Below, piece after piece: positions 1 to 8,087 of a stretch of 12,777 bases of DNA. Under the pieces are notes generated by a model, which had not been told where the DNA came from, ran no database searches, and saw only the letters and a program-made list of their open reading frames with translations. Source of the stretch: CANHEE01 sp043777755 (GTDB lineage Bacteria; Bacteroidota; Bacteroidia; Chitinophagales; Saprospiraceae); assembly GCA_043777755.1 (NCBI GenBank), contig JAYWHK010000065.1, forward strand, positions 1 through 12,777. The letters are read 5' to 3'. The position numbers were made by a program, and so were the translations under genes. The first letter of the stretch is position 1; every line of letters begins with the position of its first letter.

Positions 1-3000
1 CGCTGTTGTTCCAAGTGAAAACGCCACCTGCTGTACCAGTTGCATTTAAAACTGTGTTTAAAGTGCTACAAGTTAAGGTCGCATCTACTCCTGCATCTAC
101 TGTTGGTAAGGTATTATCCTGTGTAATGACAATGTTCTTTGTTGCTACACAATCTCCACTCGTTACCGTTACTGTATAAGTTCCCGCCGTAGTAACATTA
201 TATATTGAAGCGGTATTTCCACTGCCCCAATTATATGTACCACCACCTGTTGCTGTGAGGTTTATATTATTGTTTGTACAATTGATAACAGTTGTTGGTG
301 AAGTAATAGCAGCTATTGGTGCTGGATCCATTGTAACTGGTGTTCCTGTTGAAACGCAAGATGTATTAAGACTATTTCTTACAAAAACATAATAAGTTGC
401 TCCTGCCGTTAATCCATTAAAAACATTACTTATTTTCCAACCATTTAGACCCGTAGCACTGCTGATGGGTGCTGTATTTACAGTATTAATAGCGTATTCG
501 ATTACACCTCCCGCTGGACTAACAAAACTACCTTGATTGAGTGTTGCATTGACTGTAATAGTGGTGCAAGTTTTTACAACAGATATATTATTAGGAGTAG
601 CATAAACTTTGACAGTTGTAGTTTGATCTTTTCCACAACCACTACCGCCTACGTTCACATTGATGGTATTTGCGCCTACAGGCAATCCTGAAACCGTACT
701 TGTGCTATTGACGTTGTTCACTCCACTTAGAACAGGTGTTGTAAAAGTTGCGCCCGTACCCGTATAAGTATGTTGAAAACCAGAATGACCCGCAATAGAC
801 AATGACCAGTTGAGTAAATCTCCACCAACAACACCTTGATCGTCAAAAGCCCATAATGTCCATGTTCCATTTACTGGACAGCCACTTAAAGACCCCGTAG
901 GAATTGGTGTATAAATTGTTGTACCAGGAGTCCCTGACGCTCTGTTGGGTGCAGTTCCAATTCCTCCGTCTATAGTATAAGTGGTATTTGCTATAGAAGC
1001 GTTTGCAGGAAATGCTGCACCACCAGCGGAAGATAATGTGGCACAAACATAGCTATTACCTGTACCGCCTTTATTCAAAGCTAAAGTCATCGCACCACAA
1101 TTGCCAGGACCAACTAAGTACAAATCTATATCTCCATTGTAAGAGTGATTGATACTAATATTTGTTTTAATCACCGATGTGCCTACTGTAATATTACCAG
1201 TACCACCAGAAATACCTATTGATGAAGATATTCCTGTTAATGAATTACTTGGTATTGGTAAATTAACAACAGCAGAGCCTGTTAGTTCTGGAGGTGTTCC
1301 TGAGGTATTTGTTGTTAATAAAGTTGATTCACCTTCACAAATAGAAATATTTGCTGGTGTGATGGTTATATTAGGCGGTGTATTGAGGATTGGTGTTACT
1401 GTACACGTTCCTACACAACCATAACTATTTGTAACTGCTACACTAACCGCAGTAGATGATGAAACATTGACACTTGAACTTGAGCCAGATGCTCCACCTG
1501 ACCAAGAATAAGTTCCTCCTCCATTGGCATTTAAAGTAACTGGCGTTATTGGTGTTTTATTACAAATAACAGGAAATGCGTTGGTAATACCAGCACTTGG
1601 TGCATCTTTTAGGTCTATATATTTTGAAGCGGTGGCGGTACAACCATTCGCAGCTGTTACGGTCACGGTGTAACTTGTACTTGTAGAAGCGGTCCTTGTT
1701 GCTACTGGTGATGCAGTAGTCCATGTAGCTGGAGCAAAGGAATATGGAGCAGTGCCTCCTGAGGCTGTTGCCGTTAGTAATACTGTTGCTGGGGAACAAC
1801 CTATATAATCAATAGGAGATGTTATGGTAACGATTGGCAACGTAGTATTAGATGTTGCCGTTACACTTACCGTATTGCTACAACCACTATTTGTTACTGT
1901 TAGATTGTATGTTCCCGCAGTACTTATTGTAACAATAGATGCTGTTGTAGAACTTGTAATTGTTCCACCACTTATTGCTTGCCAAGCGTAAGTACCACCA
2001 CCACCGCCAGTGAGCGTTGTTGTTCCACAACCAACTACTGGGGCTGATGGATTTATGGTTGGCGTAACGATTGTTTTTACCAATGTCATAGTTCTTGTCG
2101 TAGAACATAGCGTTATTGGATTTGTAAGGGTTACAGATATTGTGTAAGAACCAGTTGCAAGATTAGAAGGTACTGTAACATTATAGGTAAAAGACGTTGC
2201 TGGTATAGGAACATTATTTACTAAAAAAGGAAGACCCGTTATTGCAGGAGATGATGAAACGTTAATGTTATAAGTTCCGACAGTCATTCCTGTCATGCCG
2301 ATTGGTAGTGTGGTATTAGAATTACAAACGGTAACAGAAGCAGGTGATATGGTCAAACTCGGTGCAGCACTTACTATCTGTGTCGCTGTTCCAGAACATC
2401 CTGATGAGTTGGTGACTGTCACTGTATAAGAGCCTGCTGCTGTTGGTGTATAAGTTTGAGTTGTTACCAATGACGTTGCAGGAGTTGAGGTCAATGACCA
2501 TCTGTATGATGTCATTGCAGCGGGATTTGCTGTTAAGACGGAATTTGTACAAGGAGAACCTGTTATCGTGACGCTTGGTGGCGCAACTACTGTAATGGTA
2601 GGATTGAAGGTTTTGGTACAGCCACTTTTAGTATAGGTTACAGTTGTCGCATAAGAACCAGCAGATGCACTTATGGCACTCGGAAGTGTTATTGTCATTG
2701 GGGAAGTTGTGACTGTACCTGTCAAAGGTACTGCGAAAAGCGGACTCGCAATACTATAATCATAAGCATTACCACTTCCTGTATAGCTAAATGTAATTGT
2801 GTTAGAACCAACACAAGCGTTTGTAATCGTTGCTGAGGTTGGTCCAGCTGGAGCAATAGCAAGGGTCTTGCTTACAGTACAGCCACTTGCATCAGTTGCT
2901 GTCAAAGTTGGTGTAATGGCAGAAGCCGTATTATTGGTGATTATTGTTGTGTTGCTCGTCAATTGAGAAAATGTACCACCTGTGATATTTGTCCAACTAT

Positions 3001-3769
3001 AAGTATATGGCGAAACTCCATTAGAGGCAGTCATCGTTGCATTTAATCCACTGCATATCGTACCTGTTCCATTGCTCACCGCCAAATCCGTATCTGCTAC
3101 TTTTACAAAAACTAAATGATTGTAAAAATCATTTACATTGTCGTAGCCTTGTATTTCTACTCGAGTATTTGGGCCCATGTAAAATCCAGCGGCGGCATTC
3201 GATCCCGTAGTTGCTGTAGGATAACCTTGACAGGCATTTACTGGAGGTACGCATGGAAATGCTCCTGAACCAAAAGTGATGTCCCATGTTCCATTTCCAT
3301 CTTGGTCAATCCTCACCAGACTAATTGCATCATCATACCATTGAGTGAAAAGTCGAAACTTTCCACAAGGAAAACCTCTACGACGAGCTTGAATACTAAA
3401 ATTATCGTTATTTATGATGATAGCTCCTCCTCCTGTTGTATTAAAACCAATTGGGCTACCAGCTCCTGGACTACCAAAAGCGGCATTAGGCGCACCATTT
3501 GTCCAAGCATGATTAGATGTATTAAATTCCACATTACTGGGGTCAGAAACATAACCCGCAGCCCAACCGCCACCTGGTGGATTTAGTGCATTATTTGTGG
3601 TTTGGTAATAACCAACATAGTTTGTACTATAGTTATTTGCGCCTCCAAATGCACAAACGTACCATGAATTGGTAGCCATTGTGGCATAAGTAGGACATTG
3701 GGCTTTTATTTTTTCTAATAAAGCAATAAAAAGTACAAAAAAAACAAGGGTGGAGTAAATTCTATTCAT
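1..3769 (-). CDS. Giant secreted adhesin-like protein with Ig/PKD/SprB-like repeats and a P-domain (N-terminal part, runs off the left edge)
   Basis: I read the minus strand from ATG at 3769 to the window edge. It is open throughout: 1256 codons, no stop, no frameshift. Residues 1-23 form a signal peptide (MNRIYSTLVFFVLFIALLEK then IKA|Q), so the protein is exported. Residues 25 to about 222 are an N-terminal domain I do not recognise; it contains a calcium-loop-like DQDGNGTWD at 155-163. From about 225 onward come repeats of roughly 75-100 residues, Thr/Ser/Val-rich, each tending to end in a SprB/Ig-like strand such as TVTVTNSSGC, TVTVTAANGC or TATDASGC. Residues about 832-993 form a proprotein-convertase P-domain: NLPIP at 836-840, INHSYNGDIDLYLVGP near 873-888, NGTWTLWAFDD at 967-977, then LLNWSLSIAG. 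Further repeats follow. Families of this kind in Bacteroidota are cell-surface or secreted T9SS substrates, usually with a C-terminal sorting domain, which here would lie outside the window. The exact ligand or role is unknown. Confidence 0.9.
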   Translation of the reverse strand, partial: MNRIYSTLVFFVLFIALLEKIKAQCPTYATMATNSWYVCAFGGANNYSTNYVGYYQTTNNALNPPGGGWAAGYVSDPSNVEFNTSNHAWTNGAPNAAFGSPGAGSPIGFNTTGGGAIIINNDNFSIQARRRGFPCGKFRLFTQWYDDAISLVRIDQDGNGTWDITFGSGAFPCVPPVNACQGYPTATTGSNAAAGFYMGPNTRVEIQGYDNVNDFYNHLVFVKVADTDLAVSNGTGTICSGLNATMTASNGVSPYTYSWTNITGGTFSQLTSNTTIITNNTASAITPTLTATDASGCTVSKTLAIAPAGPTSATITNACVGSNTITFSYTGSGNAYDYSIASPLFAVPLTGTVTTSPMTITLPSAISASAGSYATTVTYTKSGCTKTFNPTITVVAPPSVTITGSPCTNSVLTANPAAMTSYRWSLTSTPATSLVTTQTYTPTAAGSYTVTVTNSSGCSGTATQIVSAAPSLTISPASVTVCNSNTTLPIGMTGMTVGTYNINVSSSPAITGLPFLVNNVPIPATSFTYNVTVPSNLATGSYTISVTLTNPITLCSTTRTMTLVKTIVTPTINPSAPVVGCGTTTLTGGGGGTYAWQAISGGTITSSTTASIVTISTAGTYNLTVTNSGCSNTVSVTATSNTTLPIVTITSPIDYIGCSPATVLLTATASGGTAPYSFAPATWTTASPVATRTASTSTSYTVTVTAANGCTATASKYIDLKDAPSAGITNAFPVICNKTPITPVTLNANGGGTYSWSGGASGSSSSVNVSSSTAVSVAVTNSYGCVGTCTVTPILNTPPNITITPANISICEGESTLLTTNTSGTPPELTGSAVVNLPIPSNSLTGISSSIGISGGTGNITVGTSVIKTNISINHSYNGDIDLYLVGPGNCGAMTLALNKGGTGNSYVCATLSSAGGAAFPANASIANTTYTIDGGIGTAPNRASGTPGTTIYTPIPTGSLSGCPVNGTWTLWAFDDQGVVGGDLLNWSLSIAGHSGFQHTYTGTGATFTTPVLSGVNNVNSTSTVSGLPVGANTINVNVGGSGCGKDQTTTVKVYATPNNISVVKTCTTITVNATLNQGSFVSPAGGVIEYAINTVNTAPISSATGLNGWKISNVFNGLTAGATYYVFVRNSLNTSCVSTGTPVTMDPAPIAAITSPTTVINCTNNNINLTATGGGTYNWGSGNTASIYNVTTAGTYTVTVTSGDCVATKNIVITQDNTLPTVDAGVDATLTCSTLNTVLNATGTAGGVFTWNNS

Positions 3770-3842
3770 GATACAAAGAGGTATTTCAAATATGGTGAAT
3801 TAAGAGAATAAAAATATATGTATTAATTTTTAATTAATGTCA

Positions 3843-3850
3843 CAAAAGTA
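3843..3850 (-). promoter_or_regulatory. Candidate -7 box for the adhesin gene
   Basis: On the minus strand this reads TACTTTTG, a full match to the Bacteroidota -7 consensus TAnnTTTG, 73 bases before the adhesin start codon. No clear TTTG/TTG -33 element sits about 20 bp upstream; only a weak TTTA is there. The call rests on the -7 box alone. Confidence 0.45.
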
Positions 3851-4009
3851 AAATTTTTAATTTTTTTATGCTAAATTTTTATGTTATTTTTTAATTATAT
3901 TTTTTTATTTTATACAAATCCAAAATTTTTATTAGAAAATATTTTTTTTATTAAAAAAATATTTTTACCTAATTTAAAATATTTTAACATTTTTTTGTGA
4001 AAAAAATTG

Positions 4010-4017
4010 TACTTTTG
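4010..4017 (+). promoter_or_regulatory. Candidate -7 box for the SNF2 gene
   Basis: TACTTTTG matches TAnnTTTG and is the same octamer used on the opposite strand for the adhesin. It would give a leader of roughly 100 nt before the ATG at 4121. A TTG at 3995-3997 is too close to act as the -33 element, so support is partial. Confidence 0.4.
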
Positions 4018-4120
4018 TGGCTTAATTGAAAAATGCTTATGTTTATAAGTAGTTGATTTTCAATTTATTATAAAAATAAATTTTATTTAAATATATTTTT
4101 TAGCCTGGAAAAATTTAAAA

Positions 4121-7100
4121 ATGACTTCTATTAGCGATTATTTGAGAAAAAATGTAACTTCTATTATCAGAAATAGAGGTACTTGGATTTATAACTATGG
4201 TGATCATGTCCGAGTGGATATGTTGGATAGAAAAGCGGCTTCTGCTCGCTATGTGGTAAGAAGCGAAAGCGGTCGAGGTGCTTATACGGTTCACATCATG
4301 AATTACGATAAGTCCTCTATGAAAACGGCGTGTACTTGTACGTACAATGATGGTGTTTGTAAGCACGCTGTGGCAGCAATGATTCACCTCGAAGGTCATT
4401 TGAAAAACAATCCTCGTGAGTTCAATCCTCTGCACGAGGAGTTTGAGATGCCTTTTGAGATTGATTTTACATTCCTGATGACCAATACACATCCGTCGAG
4501 AATCGAGTCTGGTGGAAAATTGCAACAAAAAAATAAAGTAAAACCAGTTGAGCAAGGCTTCAAGTCTATTACTTATCAAATCCTTGATGAAGGACAAAGG
4601 TTTGATGTCAATTTGAGAGAATTGGACAATAAAATTATTACTTATTGTACGTGTGCAGATGCTGGTGCAGCACTTTGTGCGCACAAAGTGGCGGGCTTGG
4701 TGCAGTTGGTAAAAAATTTTGGCAATCGCCCATTTTTATTACTAAAAGATTTAACTGAAGAAAAAAATATTGCTTTAGCAACTTATGGTTATAGTTTAGA
4801 GGACAAAGATATTGATAAAATGTTTTCTTTTGAAATAAAAGAAGGTGTTTTGAAGGCTATTCCGCAAGATGAAAGTATTGCAAAATTGAATGAATTTGAG
4901 AATTGGCAGTCTATTACAAAAAGTTTGACTGCACCAACAAAACTTAATATTGGTGTGAGTGGCTTTGAGCAAGAAGACCCTTTTGTGATTGTTTATGTTT
5001 TTAATTTTAGGAAAAATGAATTGAGTACAAAAAGTCTGAATTTTTATGTTTTCAACCGAATGAACAATTCTACAAATCCATTTGTGAATGAAGAAAACAA
5101 AAAAGCAGATTTTTTCCCAGGATTTGAAGTAGATCCTGTTCGTGGTCAGTGGAAAAAAGGAAAATTAGGCGGACGATTGATGCCTTTGGGTGGTGACGAC
5201 AATGTATTTAAATTAAAAGATATTGATGCTTTTGATAGCAATGATAGCCAATTGATTCGGCTGTCTATGACCTTGACTTCCAATTACTTACAATCAGATT
5301 TGGAGCAGGTTTTATCGCCAGGCGTGTTGAGTAATTATAAGTTAGAATGGCATAGTTTGCAAGAAAAAGAAAGTGATTTTGACAATGCTGTAAGTTATGT
5401 TTTTGATAGACTAAGCGAAATGTTGCGTTTGCTAAAAAATAAGAGTACTTATGAATACATAGGTGACGCTAATGATAGCATCAAGCAAAAAACCATTTTA
5501 GAGATTTTTTTCCAAGCCCAAATGGGTGTTTTAGAATTTGATTTGGACGAAGAAAAAGATTTTTATGTTTTTAAATCGTTTGTAAAAATAGGTGATAATC
5601 GCTATCACTTGGAAACGCTCAACCGTGTCAATTATTGGTTCGTTAGGCAAGAATCCAATATTTATTTATTGGATAAAAAAACATCAAAAACGCTTTATTT
5701 GCTTGACTACAAGCCAGTTATAAAAGTAAGAAAAAATCAATTGCAAGGATTTTTAGGTCAGTTTGTATTGCCTTTGATGAATGTGCATAACGTGAATTTC
5801 AATACGCCTATTGCCATCAATGAAGCTGAAGGTATTTTTTCTTCAAAATTATATTTAAGGGAATTTGAGGAAACATTGATTTTTACACCTGTTTTTTCTT
5901 ATAATTTTCAAGGAGAAGAAAAAGAAGTTGAGTTTGATAGTTTTACCAACCAAATTGTTGTTGGTGAAGGTGACGAATTTTATTTGATGTATAGGAATGA
6001 AGAAAAAGAAATGTACATTCGAAATTTCTATCGCAAGTTGCACCGTCAATTTGACGAACAATCGGACTTCAGTCCTGCATCTTTTGGATTGACCATCAAT
6101 CAGTTGTTTGAAAACGAATGGTTTTTCCAAGCATTTGAACAAATAAAAGCACAAGATATTGAAGTGCTTGGTTTTAATCAATTGACCAAAATAAAATACA
6201 ATCCAAACCGTGCAAAAATTAATATTCGTGCAAGTTCGGGTATTGATTGGTTTGATTTGGAAATTTCGGTATCGTTTGGCGACCAAACTGTAGCTCTAAA
6301 AGACATCAGAAAAGCCGTTTTCAATAAGCAACATTATGTTCGTTTGGGTGACGGAACATTGGGAATATTGCCGCAAGAATGGTTGGAGAAATATGCTAAT
6401 GTATTGAAAATCGGTAAGTTAGATGGCGATAAACTCAAACTTTCTGACCGTCAATTCTCGCTCATTGAAGAAATGTACGAAGAAATTGACAACCACGAAA
6501 CGCTGCAAAAATTATATGAGAAAAAACAGCGTTTGAAACAATTTGAAAACATCAAAGAGGTAGAATTGCCAACAGAATCTATTGCAAATCTACGTGATTA
6601 TCAAAAATCAGGTTTCAATTGGCTCAATTTCTTAGATGAAGTTGAATGGGGCGGTATTTTGGCGGACGATATGGGACTTGGAAAAACGTTGCAAGCGATT
6701 ACGTTCCTTCAAATGATTGTGCAGCGAAATCCTGCGGCAACCAACTTGGTGATTGTACCGAAATCGCTCGTTTTCAACTGGGCGAAAGAGTTAGAAAAAT
6801 TTGCGCCAACGCTCAAAGTGTTGCCTTATTATGGCCCATTGCGTTCTCAGTATAAAGATAAAATCGAAGATTATCAAGTCATTATTGCTACGTATGGCTC
6901 GGTACGTTCTGATGTTCAGGACTTTAAAGAAATAAATTTTAATTATGTGATTTTGGACGAAAGTCAGGCAATCAAAAATCCTGATGCACTCGTAAGTAAG
7001 TCTGTAAAATTATTACAAGCAAAAAATAGGCTTTGTATGTCGGGTACGCCTGTGGAAAACAATACGTTTGACCTTTATTCGCAGATGGATTTCTTGAATC

Positions 7101-7972
7101 CTGGAATGTTGGGCAGTGTTGATTTTTTCAAAAAAGAATATGCCAATCCGATTGACCGTGACAAAGACGAGTACGCTACGATGCAGTTGCGAAAATTGGT
7201 TTATCCATTTATTTTGCGCCGTACCAAAGAAGAAGTAGCAAAAGAATTGCCAGCAAAAGTAGAATCTGTAATTTACTGCGAAATGAGTCCAAATCAGCGT
7301 AAAATCTACGATAATTTCAAAGATAAGTACCGTGATATGATTATGGGAAAAATCGAAAAAGATGGTTTGAACAATTCTGCGATGTACATTTTGGAAGGTT
7401 TGTTAAAATTGCGTCAGATTTGTGATTCGCCAGCTTTGCTCAACGACAGTGAAACCTACGCCAATGATAGTGCAAAAATCGAAGAATTATTGCCTCGTAT
7501 TTTGGAAGACAGCGGACGACACAAAACGCTGGTTTTCAGTCAGTTCCTTGGAATGTTGGATTTGATTCGCAAAGAATTGGACAAACACCACATTGAATAT
7601 GAATACCTTGACGGACAAACAACCGACCGTATGGAACGTGTGGATAACTTTCAAAACAATGAAAATTGCCGTGTCTTTTTGATGTCACTCAAAGCGGGTG
7701 GTGTTGGTTTGAACCTTACTGCAGCCGATTATGTTTTCATCGTTGATCCTTGGTGGAATCCTGCCGTGGAGTCGCAAGCGATTGACCGAGCGCATCGTAT
7801 CGGACAAGAAAATGCTGTTTTTGCTTACAAAATGATTTGTAAAGATACCGTCGAAGAAAAAATATTGGCACTTCAAGAAAAGAAAAAAGCTGTCGCAAAG
7901 GATTTAATCAATGTCGAAACTGGTTTTATAAAAGCATTAGACAAAGAAGATGTGAGAGATTTGTTTATGTAG
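4121..7972 (+). CDS. SNF2/Swi2-family DNA-dependent ATPase with tandem SWIM zinc fingers
   Basis: The protein has 1283 residues and is a superfamily 2 translocase that would use ATP to move on DNA and remodel protein-DNA complexes in the cytoplasm. Two SWIM-type zinc-binding motifs lie at the N-terminus: C71-x-C73-x6-C80-x-H82 and C176-x-C178-x7-C186-x-H188. A long middle region (about 200-820) fits the SNF2-associated segment but shows no motif I can name. The ATPase core is complete: Walker A DDMGLGKT (849-856), motif II DESQ (946-949, in place of the commoner DEAH/DEAQ), motif III SGTP (974-977), motif V LKAGGVGLNL (1190-1199) and motif VI AIDRAHRIGQ (1220-1229). Its last 12 codons lie in the 39-bp repeat that is duplicated at 10332-10370, so its present TAG stop appears to have been supplied by an insertion. 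Bacterial SNF2 proteins of this type are common in Bacteroidota; their cellular role is poorly known, though some relatives accompany defence genes. Confidence 0.95.
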   Translation: MTSISDYLRKNVTSIIRNRGTWIYNYGDHVRVDMLDRKAASARYVVRSESGRGAYTVHIMNYDKSSMKTACTCTYNDGVCKHAVAAMIHLEGHLKNNPREFNPLHEEFEMPFEIDFTFLMTNTHPSRIESGGKLQQKNKVKPVEQGFKSITYQILDEGQRFDVNLRELDNKIITYCTCADAGAALCAHKVAGLVQLVKNFGNRPFLLLKDLTEEKNIALATYGYSLEDKDIDKMFSFEIKEGVLKAIPQDESIAKLNEFENWQSITKSLTAPTKLNIGVSGFEQEDPFVIVYVFNFRKNELSTKSLNFYVFNRMNNSTNPFVNEENKKADFFPGFEVDPVRGQWKKGKLGGRLMPLGGDDNVFKLKDIDAFDSNDSQLIRLSMTLTSNYLQSDLEQVLSPGVLSNYKLEWHSLQEKESDFDNAVSYVFDRLSEMLRLLKNKSTYEYIGDANDSIKQKTILEIFFQAQMGVLEFDLDEEKDFYVFKSFVKIGDNRYHLETLNRVNYWFVRQESNIYLLDKKTSKTLYLLDYKPVIKVRKNQLQGFLGQFVLPLMNVHNVNFNTPIAINEAEGIFSSKLYLREFEETLIFTPVFSYNFQGEEKEVEFDSFTNQIVVGEGDEFYLMYRNEEKEMYIRNFYRKLHRQFDEQSDFSPASFGLTINQLFENEWFFQAFEQIKAQDIEVLGFNQLTKIKYNPNRAKINIRASSGIDWFDLEISVSFGDQTVALKDIRKAVFNKQHYVRLGDGTLGILPQEWLEKYANVLKIGKLDGDKLKLSDRQFSLIEEMYEEIDNHETLQKLYEKKQRLKQFENIKEVELPTESIANLRDYQKSGFNWLNFLDEVEWGGILADDMGLGKTLQAITFLQMIVQRNPAATNLVIVPKSLVFNWAKELEKFAPTLKVLPYYGPLRSQYKDKIEDYQVIIATYGSVRSDVQDFKEINFNYVILDESQAIKNPDALVSKSVKLLQAKNRLCMSGTPVENNTFDLYSQMDFLNPGMLGSVDFFKKEYANPIDRDKDEYATMQLRKLVYPFILRRTKEEVAKELPAKVESVIYCEMSPNQRKIYDNFKDKYRDMIMGKIEKDGLNNSAMYILEGLLKLRQICDSPALLNDSETYANDSAKIEELLPRILEDSGRHKTLVFSQFLGMLDLIRKELDKHHIEYEYLDGQTTDRMERVDNFQNNENCRVFLMSLKAGGVGLNLTAADYVFIVDPWWNPAVESQAIDRAHRIGQENAVFAYKMICKDTVEEKILALQEKKKAVAKDLINVETGFIKALDKEDVRDLFM
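7933..7971 (+). repeat. 39-bp direct repeat, left copy (attL-like)
   Basis: Identical base for base to 10332-10370, an offset of 2399 bp. It starts AGCATTAGACAAAGAAG and ends TTTGTTTATGTA. It covers the final SNF2 codons (ALDKEDVRDLFM) and the TA of the stop. Inside it is an imperfect inverted repeat, TAGACAAA (7938-7945) against TTTGTTTA (7960-7967), with a 14-bp spacer. That resembles the paired arms of a tyrosine-recombinase core site, although the spacer is longer than usual. Confidence 0.95.
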
Positions 7973-7985
7973 GAGCTTTATGTAA

Positions 7986-8003
7986 CGGCTGCTTTAGCTG
8001 CCG
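7986..8003 (+). repeat. Short hairpin after the SNF2 stop
   Basis: CGGCTGC and GCTGCCG pair around a TTTA loop with a single T-T mismatch. No T-run follows, so it is not a typical intrinsic terminator. It lies just inside the inserted segment. The surrounding bases (TGTAAC before; GCAGCAA and AAAT after) resemble those around the palindrome at 12173-12205. Confidence 0.55.
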
Positions 8004-8037
8004 AGAAACGCAGCAATAAATTTAAAGCAAAGATTAT

Positions 8038-8068
8038 TTTGTTTTTTATAAAAAAAGAATAATATTTG
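8038..8068 (+). promoter_or_regulatory. Candidate promoter of the ATPase operon
   Basis: TTTG at 8038-8041, then 19 bp, then AATATTTG at 8061-8068. This is one base away from the TAnnTTTG -7 consensus, with acceptable spacing. The ATG at 8088 follows 20 bases later. It suggests the inserted pair has its own promoter rather than relying on read-through from SNF2. Confidence 0.4.
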
Positions 8069-8087
8069 TGAAAATATTTTACCAAAT

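Larger units (their letters stand above)
3770..4120. other. AT-rich divergent intergenic region
   Basis: This 351-base gap separates the divergently transcribed adhesin (minus) and SNF2 (plus) genes. It is dominated by A and T homopolymer tracts. No ORF of note, tRNA or clear terminator is visible. It holds one candidate -7 promoter box for each direction, listed separately. Confidence 0.8.

Noticed and set aside
3302..3586. Plus-strand frame of 94 codons inside the adhesin gene
   Set aside because: It is antisense to an unbroken adhesin reading frame and encodes low-complexity Ser/Thr/Ile sequence. The same holds for the other short frames between 843 and 2552.
1..3769. A frameshift or pseudogene in the adhesin
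   Set aside because: I checked every minus-strand codon from 3769 to the edge for stops and found none. The gene simply runs off the window.
4115..4684. A 189-codon open frame on the minus strand opposite the SNF2 N-terminus
   Set aside because: It is antisense to a gene with two intact zinc-finger motifs, has no recognisable domain and no promoter or ribosome-binding context, and arises from the plus-strand codon pattern.
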